A DNA stretch of 9,512 bases from an uncultured Dysosmobacter sp. (lineage in GTDB: Bacteria; Bacillota; Clostridia; Oscillospirales; Oscillospiraceae): positions 1 through 9,512 of the forward strand of contig CAKUBJ010000046.1 of the NCBI GenBank assembly GCA_934636905.1. The letters run 5' to 3'. Made by a program: the position numbers and the translations under genes. Below, in pieces: positions 5,393 through 9,512 of this stretch. Each line of letters opens with the position of its first letter. Positions within the stretch are counted from its first letter, which is position 1. A model generated the notes under the pieces. That model searched no databases, was not told where the DNA came from, and saw only the letters and a list, made by a program, of their open reading frames with translations.

Positions 5393-6484
5393 ATGAAAAG
5401 AACAATTTCAATGCTGCTGACATTTGCGATGATATTGACGCTGTGTGCCTGCGGGAAAAAGAGCGGCGGCAGCTGGCAGGAGCAGTATGATTTGGGCGTG
5501 CGGTATCTGTCGGAGGGGAACTATGAGGAAGCCGTCATTGCCTTTACGGCGGCCATTGAGATTGACCCCAAGCGCCCGGAGGCATTCCTTGGCCGAGGCA
5601 GCGCCTACATCGGCGCCGGGGAGACGGCGGAAAATCTGGCAGCCGCTCAGGCGGACTACGAAAAGGCGCTGGAACTGGACGACACCAGTGCGGAAGCCTA
5701 TCTGGGTCTGGCGGATGTGTACATCCGGCAGGGAGAATATGACAAGGCGCAGGAGCTTCTGCGGCAGGCACTGGAAAAATTGGGAGATGATCCAGATATT
5801 TCGGATAAGCTTGCGGAGCTGGAGAACGGCGACGTCACGGACTCCCAGGGACGGATCCGCCGCACCATGCATTATAACGGCAGCGGTGCCCTCATCGGTT
5901 ACTTTACATACACTTATGACGCTGATGGAAGTCAGAAAACGGTTACCGCATACGATGCCGCCGGAAATCAGGTGGACTATGGTGAAAATACTTGGGACCA
6001 GAATGGAGATGTCCTGAGAGAAACGTACTATGGGGAATACATTGGCGAAGACACCGTATGGCTGCAGCGGATAGACTCGGAGTATACCGATAATGAGGAT
6101 GGATCATCGGTGGAAGAGCAGGTCTACTATGACAAAGATGGCTCAGTTCTCGAGCACGGACGAAATTACTATGATTCTGAGCATAGATGCATTCGGATAG
6201 AGACCTATGATCTGGATGGAAGTCTGCTCTCTTACCACACTTTTGAGTATGATGAAGCCGGCCGGGATATCAGACATAATCAGTATATGGCGGACGGCAC
6301 TCTGGTCGGCTATACGACCATTGAGTATGGTGAAAACGGCAAAGAGGCCAGAGTCAACAGCTATGATGAAAATGGACAGCTGCGCTGGTATACGTTGAAA
6401 AATTATGATGCCGACGGGAACTATCTTGGAGATGAATCCTACGATGCAAACGGTGTTCTGCAGTATTCTTCTGTCAGCGGCTGA
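5393..6484 (+). CDS. TPR lipoprotein 2, with YD-like repeat C-terminus
   Basis: The product has 363 residues. ATG 5393 is preferred over the in-frame GTG at 5384 because AAAGGA (5377-5382) would leave only 1 nt before the GTG. The gap after gene 1 is 5 nt. The signal peptide has diverged (MKRTISMLLTFAMILT) but the lipobox LCAC with Cys20 is kept. Three TPRs follow at about 29-60, 62-97 and 100-134. A linker (about 145-170) leads to a beta-rich region to the C-terminus. That region carries repeated motifs such as YDAAGNQ, YDKDG, YDLDG, YDEAGRD, YDENGQL and YDADGNY, spaced about 16-25 residues apart as in YD-type repeats. There is no RHS core or toxin domain. It is probably a surface protein using TPR and beta repeats for binding. 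Nucleotides 5531-5898 appear identical to gene 3. Confidence 0.9.
   Translation: MKRTISMLLTFAMILTLCACGKKSGGSWQEQYDLGVRYLSEGNYEEAVIAFTAAIEIDPKRPEAFLGRGSAYIGAGETAENLAAAQADYEKALELDDTSAEAYLGLADVYIRQGEYDKAQELLRQALEKLGDDPDISDKLAELENGDVTDSQGRIRRTMHYNGSGALIGYFTYTYDADGSQKTVTAYDAAGNQVDYGENTWDQNGDVLRETYYGEYIGEDTVWLQRIDSEYTDNEDGSSVEEQVYYDKDGSVLEHGRNYYDSEHRCIRIETYDLDGSLLSYHTFEYDEAGRDIRHNQYMADGTLVGYTTIEYGENGKEARVNSYDENGQLRWYTLKNYDADGNYLGDESYDANGVLQYSSVSG
5447..5898 (+). repeat. 452-bp near-identical segment, copy in lipoprotein 2
   Basis: Aligned by eye with 6552-7003 at a constant offset of 1105 nt, in codon register. Three differences were seen (at 5494 or close to it, 5524 and 5530), then none from 5531 to 5898. 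Divergence begins abruptly on both sides. Confidence 0.85.
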
Positions 6485-6497
6485 AGGAGAGTGCAGC

Positions 6498-7598
6498 ATG
6501 AAGAGAACCATGGGAATCCTGCTGGCGCTGGCTTTGACAGTGACGCTGTGCGCCTGCGGGAAAAAGAGCGGCGGCAGCTGGCAGGAGCAGTATGATCTGG
6601 GCGTGCGGTATCTGTCGGAGGGGAACTACGAGGAGGCCGTCATTGCCTTTACGGCGGCCATTGAGATTGACCCCAAGCGCCCGGAGGCATTCCTTGGCCG
6701 AGGCAGCGCCTACATCGGCGCCGGGGAGACGGCGGAAAATCTGGCAGCCGCTCAGGCGGACTACGAAAAGGCGCTGGAACTGGACGACACCAGTGCGGAA
6801 GCCTATCTGGGTCTGGCGGATGTGTACATCCGGCAGGGAGAATATGACAAGGCGCAGGAGCTTCTGCGGCAGGCACTGGAAAAATTGGGAGATGATCCAG
6901 ATATTTCGGATAAGCTTGCGGAGCTGGAGAACGGCGACGTCACGGACTCCCAGGGACGGATCCGCCGCACCATGCATTATAACGGCAGCGGTGCCCTCAT
7001 CGGCTGGTTCAGCTATACCTATAATGACCATGACGAAGGGTTGAACGTCAGGACGGTTACTGCCTTTGATGCCGCCGGAAATCAGACGGCCTATGGGGAA
7101 AACACATGGGAATCTACGGAGAATGGCAGAAAGGGAACGTACTATGAGGAATACATTGAAGAGGATTCCCTGTGGCTTCGACGGATGGATTTTGAGGAAA
7201 TCTATCAGGATGACGGCGGCACAGTGGAAGAGATGACCTATTATGACAGGGACGGCACGGCAAGCTGGCGCGGCCGGAATTATTACGATGCCGACTATCA
7301 CTGTACCCGATCGGAAAGCCTCGATCTGGACGGAAACCTGACCGATTTTATCGTATTTGAGTATGATGAAAACGGCAACGCCATCCGGTATTCGCAGTAT
7401 ATGGCGGATGGCTCTCTGGCAGGGTATACTGTGGAACAGTATGACGGAAACGGCAATATGACCCGCAGCGAATCCTACGACGCCGATGGGCAGCTGCGGT
7501 ATTACATGGTGAATACCTTTGACGAAAACGGGAACCCGGTCAGCAGTGAGTCCTATGACGGAGACGGGACGCTGCGTTATTCCTCGGTCAGCGGCTGA
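6498..7598 (+). CDS. TPR lipoprotein 3, close paralog of lipoprotein 2 (YD-like repeats)
   Basis: The product has 366 residues. ATG 6498 follows AAGGAGAG at 6484-6491, which overlaps the stop of gene 2; the gap is 13 nt. The signal peptide MKRTMGILLALALTV is followed by the LCAC lipobox with Cys20. Three TPRs at 29-60, 62-97 and 100-134 are identical in protein sequence to those of gene 2, and so is the linker to about residue 169. The C-terminal YD-like region is homologous to gene 2 but clearly diverged (FDAAGNQ, YDRDG, YDENGNA, YDGNGNM, YDADGQL, FDENGNP, YDGDGTL). Both proteins end in YSSVSG. The identical heads and diverged tails indicate either recent gene conversion of the head or selection for change in the tail. 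It is predicted to be a membrane-anchored extracytoplasmic protein with an unknown ligand. Confidence 0.9.
   Translation: MKRTMGILLALALTVTLCACGKKSGGSWQEQYDLGVRYLSEGNYEEAVIAFTAAIEIDPKRPEAFLGRGSAYIGAGETAENLAAAQADYEKALELDDTSAEAYLGLADVYIRQGEYDKAQELLRQALEKLGDDPDISDKLAELENGDVTDSQGRIRRTMHYNGSGALIGWFSYTYNDHDEGLNVRTVTAFDAAGNQTAYGENTWESTENGRKGTYYEEYIEEDSLWLRRMDFEEIYQDDGGTVEEMTYYDRDGTASWRGRNYYDADYHCTRSESLDLDGNLTDFIVFEYDENGNAIRYSQYMADGSLAGYTVEQYDGNGNMTRSESYDADGQLRYYMVNTFDENGNPVSSESYDGDGTLRYSSVSG
6552..7003 (+). repeat. 452-bp near-identical segment, copy in lipoprotein 3
   Basis: Partner of 5447-5898 in the same orientation. Recombination between the two would delete 1105 bp in frame and leave one chimeric gene with the tail of gene 3. 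Confidence 0.85.
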
Positions 7599-7611
7599 AG
7601 GAGAGTGCAGC

Positions 7612-8469
7612 ATGAAGAGAACCATGGGAGTCCTGCTGGCGCTGGTGCTGGCGGTGACGCTGTGCGCCTGCGGGAAAAAGAGCGGCACCAGCTGGCAGGA
7701 GCAGTATGACCTGGGCGTGCGGTATCTGTCGGAGGGGAACTATGAGGAAGCCGTCATTGCTTTCACGGCGGCCATTGAGATTGACCCCAAGCGCCCGGAG
7801 GCGTATCACGGGCTGGCAGACGCCCATATCGGCGCAGGCGATTTGGACGCCGCCCGGAAAGCACTGGAAGACGGCTTGACGGCTACCGATGACAATGGCC
7901 TGCGTGAACTGCTCGCAGATTTGCCGTGGAAACAGGAAACGGCAGTTCGGACAGCGCGGCGGGAACTGGATAATGGCATGTATGACATCTGCGAGTATAA
8001 TGACGCAGACGCCATGTTCAGGTTTACCCGCTATACGGGGGATGGCGGTGTCTATTTCGTTCATGACTATTTATACGATAATGAGGGAACGAAGATCGCG
8101 GCGAAGATCACTTATCCGGACGGTGGATGGAGAAATTTTGTCTTTGATGATGCCGGCCGCACCATTGTAGAAGTTGACCATTGGGTCGACGGGGATGTGG
8201 AAAGACAAGTGTTTTTGTATGATGGTGCAGTGGTGACGATTTCTCTGCAGATGGATGTGCCGGAGAAAGAAATGGCAGTGACCTGCTCCTTCCCCTATAC
8301 CATGGAGGCGGAAGACCATCAGGTTGATACCTATGCGGGAGTCGATTTTCATTATGAGACAGGTTCTGTCGGTTATGTAACGGTTACAGAACGTGACAGC
8401 CGAGGTGAGCAGGTGGCCGTCAGAACTTTTGATGGCAGCGGAAACCCACTTGAACTACAGGCGCAATAA
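7612..8469 (+). CDS. TPR lipoprotein 4
   Basis: The product has 285 residues. ATG 7612 has AAGGAGAG about 7 nt upstream, and the 13-nt gap after gene 3 is the same sequence as the gene 2-3 gap. The signal peptide MKRTMGVLLALVLAV and LCAC lipobox (Cys20) are followed by the shared first TPR (29-60). The second TPR (AYHGLADAHIGAGDLDAARKAL, about 64-90) is shared with gene 5 but not with genes 2 and 3. There is no third TPR. The rest (about 105-285) is beta-rich and specific to this gene, with sparse YD-like turns (YDNEGTK, FDDAGRT, YDGAV, FDGSGNP). DNA of the tail is more AT-rich than the head. It is a predicted lipid-anchored surface protein of unknown function. Confidence 0.9.
   Translation: MKRTMGVLLALVLAVTLCACGKKSGTSWQEQYDLGVRYLSEGNYEEAVIAFTAAIEIDPKRPEAYHGLADAHIGAGDLDAARKALEDGLTATDDNGLRELLADLPWKQETAVRTARRELDNGMYDICEYNDADAMFRFTRYTGDGGVYFVHDYLYDNEGTKIAAKITYPDGGWRNFVFDDAGRTIVEVDHWVDGDVERQVFLYDGAVVTISLQMDVPEKEMAVTCSFPYTMEAEDHQVDTYAGVDFHYETGSVGYVTVTERDSRGEQVAVRTFDGSGNPLELQAQ
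7810..7875 (+). repeat. 66-bp second-TPR segment shared with lipoprotein 5 (8678-8743)
   Basis: By eye this is identical to 8678-8743 at an offset of 868 nt, in codon register. It continues from the common head module, so genes 4 and 5 form one sub-group and genes 2 and 3 another. Confidence 0.85.
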
Positions 8470-8479
8470 GGAGGATAAC

Positions 8480-9370
8480 ATGAATCGGCTTTTGGGAGTC
8501 CTGCTGGCGCTGGCTTTGACAGTGACGCTGTGCGCCTGCGGGAAAAAGAGCGGCGGCAGCTGGCAGGAGCAGTATGATCTGGGCGTGCGGTATCTGTCGG
8601 AGGGGAACTACGAGGAGGCCGTCATTGCCTTCACGGCGGCCATTGAGATTGACCCCAAACGCCCGGAGGCGTATCTCGGGCTGGCAGACGCCCATATCGG
8701 CGCAGGCGATTTGGACGCCGCCCGGAAAGCACTGGAAGACGGCCTTGCCGCCACGGACGCTTCGGAGATCCGGGCGCGGCTGGAGAAGCAGGAGACGGAG
8801 GGGCAGCATCGGCTGGAAACACCCGGCGTGCTCCGGGTGCCAGCCCGCCAGAGCTACCGCTCCCTGTACGACGAAGGCATTTACGGTACCATTGTCTATA
8901 CCTATGATCAGAAAGGCAACGTGCTCCGCAGTGAGAGCACCGGATATCAGAATGAGGGCGCCACGGTTCAGGTTACCATCTCGGAGTTTACCTATGAAGG
9001 GGACATGGCGGTTTCTGAAAAACGTTGGTGCGAGTATGATGGCAGAAGCGTCCCTGTTGAAACCTACTTCCAGCCTCAGCAGGCAGCGCCGGGATGGCTG
9101 GGGATTGCCAACGGCGTCTTCGGGGACAACATTGCGGTCTGCATGGATCCGCATCCCGGGGAGCTGCGGATGGAGAGCGGCGAAGCCGGGGAGTATGTAG
9201 AGTGCCCCCGGGAGGTCAGCAATCCCCATATGGTGAATGATACTGACTGGGCCGCGGCGGTTTATACCTATGATGAACAGGGATATCCCATTTATGTGGA
9301 ATCCTACGACGTGGCGGGGACGCTGATAGGCACGGCGGAACTTGTCTGGACAGAAATCATGCTGGACTGA
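8480..9370 (+). CDS. TPR lipoprotein 5
   Basis: The product has 296 residues. ATG 8480 follows AAGGAGG (8468-8474), the strongest ribosome-binding site in the array, overlapping the TAA of gene 4; the gap is 10 nt. The first residues differ from the other copies (MNRLLGVLLALALTV), but the LCAC lipobox with Cys20 and the first TPR are kept. The second TPR (AYLGLADAHIGAGDLDAARKAL) matches gene 4. The specific tail, from about residue 95, begins with a charged stretch. It then has beta-rich sequence with YD-like motifs near its start and end (YTYDQKGNVLRSES, YTYDEQGYPIYVESYD). Between them lies a Pro/Gly-rich segment (FQPQQAAPGWLG...MDPHPGELRM) not found in the others. Last gene of the array, followed by a terminator-like hairpin. 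Function unknown. Confidence 0.9.
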   Translation: MNRLLGVLLALALTVTLCACGKKSGGSWQEQYDLGVRYLSEGNYEEAVIAFTAAIEIDPKRPEAYLGLADAHIGAGDLDAARKALEDGLAATDASEIRARLEKQETEGQHRLETPGVLRVPARQSYRSLYDEGIYGTIVYTYDQKGNVLRSESTGYQNEGATVQVTISEFTYEGDMAVSEKRWCEYDGRSVPVETYFQPQQAAPGWLGIANGVFGDNIAVCMDPHPGELRMESGEAGEYVECPREVSNPHMVNDTDWAAAVYTYDEQGYPIYVESYDVAGTLIGTAELVWTEIMLD

Positions 9371-9401
9371 CAGAAACGCCGGGATTCTCATGCTATCAGA
9401 C

Positions 9402-9427
9402 AGGGCAATGCTGCAGGGCATTGCCCT
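9402..9427 (+). terminator. Terminator-type hairpin after the lipoprotein array, without its T-tract
   Basis: A 10-bp perfect stem AGGGCAATGC (9402-9411) / GCATTGCCCT (9418-9427) has a TGCAGG loop, 32 nt after the last stop codon. No T run follows; the repeat element starts directly at 9428. It probably was a normal intrinsic terminator whose T-tract now lies beyond the element, outside the window. Confidence 0.6.
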
Positions 9428-9512
9428 CAGCGGGGCGAAAAAGTCTTTTCGCCCCGCTGAGTCAGTTTTCAGAACTTTATAAAGTTCTGAAAACTATAGA
9501 TTTTAATGGCGC
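9426..9512 (+). mobile_element. Second copy of the hairpin-rich repeat element (left part; cut by window edge)
   Basis: These 87 nt match 1547-1633 with two differences (G9433 and G9435 versus T1554 and T1556). It contains the perfect form of hairpin 1 (9426-9461, left arm CTCAGCGGGGCGAAAA) and an identical 32-bp palindrome (9464-9495). It is in the same orientation as the first copy, 7879 nt apart. If it has the same length, it should end near 9648. Confidence 0.8.

Larger units (their letters stand above)
4506..8671 (+). repeat. Five copies of a 192-nt head module (signal peptide, lipobox, first TPR)
   Basis: Copies at 4506-4697, 5393-5584, 6498-6689, 7612-7803 and 8480-8671 each cover codons 1-64 without any insertion or deletion. 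From codon 28 (WQEQYDLGVRYLSEG onward) the protein is identical in all five; nucleotide differences there are few and silent. Most variation is within the signal peptides of genes 2 and 5. The coordinates given here span first to last copy. Confidence 0.9.

Noticed and set aside
5393..7598. RHS/polymorphic toxin or a toxin-immunity locus
   Set aside because: YD-like motifs are present, but the proteins are short, lack an RHS core and have no variable toxin domain or cognate small immunity gene nearby.
4506..8671. CRISPR-like or satellite array
   Set aside because: The regularly recurring unit is coding, in codon register and about 900-1100 nt apart; there are no short spaced repeats.

Overview
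The window looks like chromosome from a GC-rich Gram-positive gut-type Clostridia, most likely Oscillospiraceae/Ruminococcaceae. The reasons are strong AGGAGG ribosome-binding sites, sigma-A promoters with 17-nt spacers, lipobox lipoproteins, a minimal two-gene SUF system and high GC. This placement is inferred from style and gene content, not from a marker gene. Nothing in the window is an rRNA, tRNA or CRISPR array.

Layout. (1) 1-365 (-) is the 5' part of a gene for an exported protein, with an ECF-sigma-like promoter. (2) 588-1436 (+) is a cupin/HTH AraC-family regulator transcribed divergently from it. (3) 1437-1817 is a gene-free convergent gap. It holds a roughly 220-nt hairpin-rich repeat element that appears to split a bidirectional terminator. 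(4) 3481-1818 (-) is a two-gene SufC-SufB(D) operon (SMS/minimal SUF type) for Fe-S cluster assembly, driven by a consensus promoter at 3607-3635. (5) 3715-4341 (+) is a ferritin-like di-iron protein transcribed divergently from the suf pair and closed by a good terminator. (6) 4506-9370 (+) is a run of five tandem paralogous TPR lipoproteins. They appear to form one transcription unit under a sigma-A promoter at 4426-4454. All five share an almost constant 64-codon N-terminal module (signal peptide, lipobox Cys, first TPR) joined to different C-terminal domains, mostly YD-like beta repeats. (7) 9402-9512 is a terminator-like hairpin directly abutted by the first 87 nt of a second copy of the repeat element, cut by the window edge.

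The two most interesting signals are these. First, the repeat element starts in both copies immediately after the 3' arm of a different terminator-type hairpin, and in the complete copy a 28-nt hairpin is duplicated on both sides; this suggests a small non-coding element that targets transcription terminators. Second, the lipoprotein array is a constant-head/variable-tail cassette with recent sequence homogenisation between members: 368 bp appear identical by eye between genes 2 and 3. The functions of the array and of the element are not known from the sequence.
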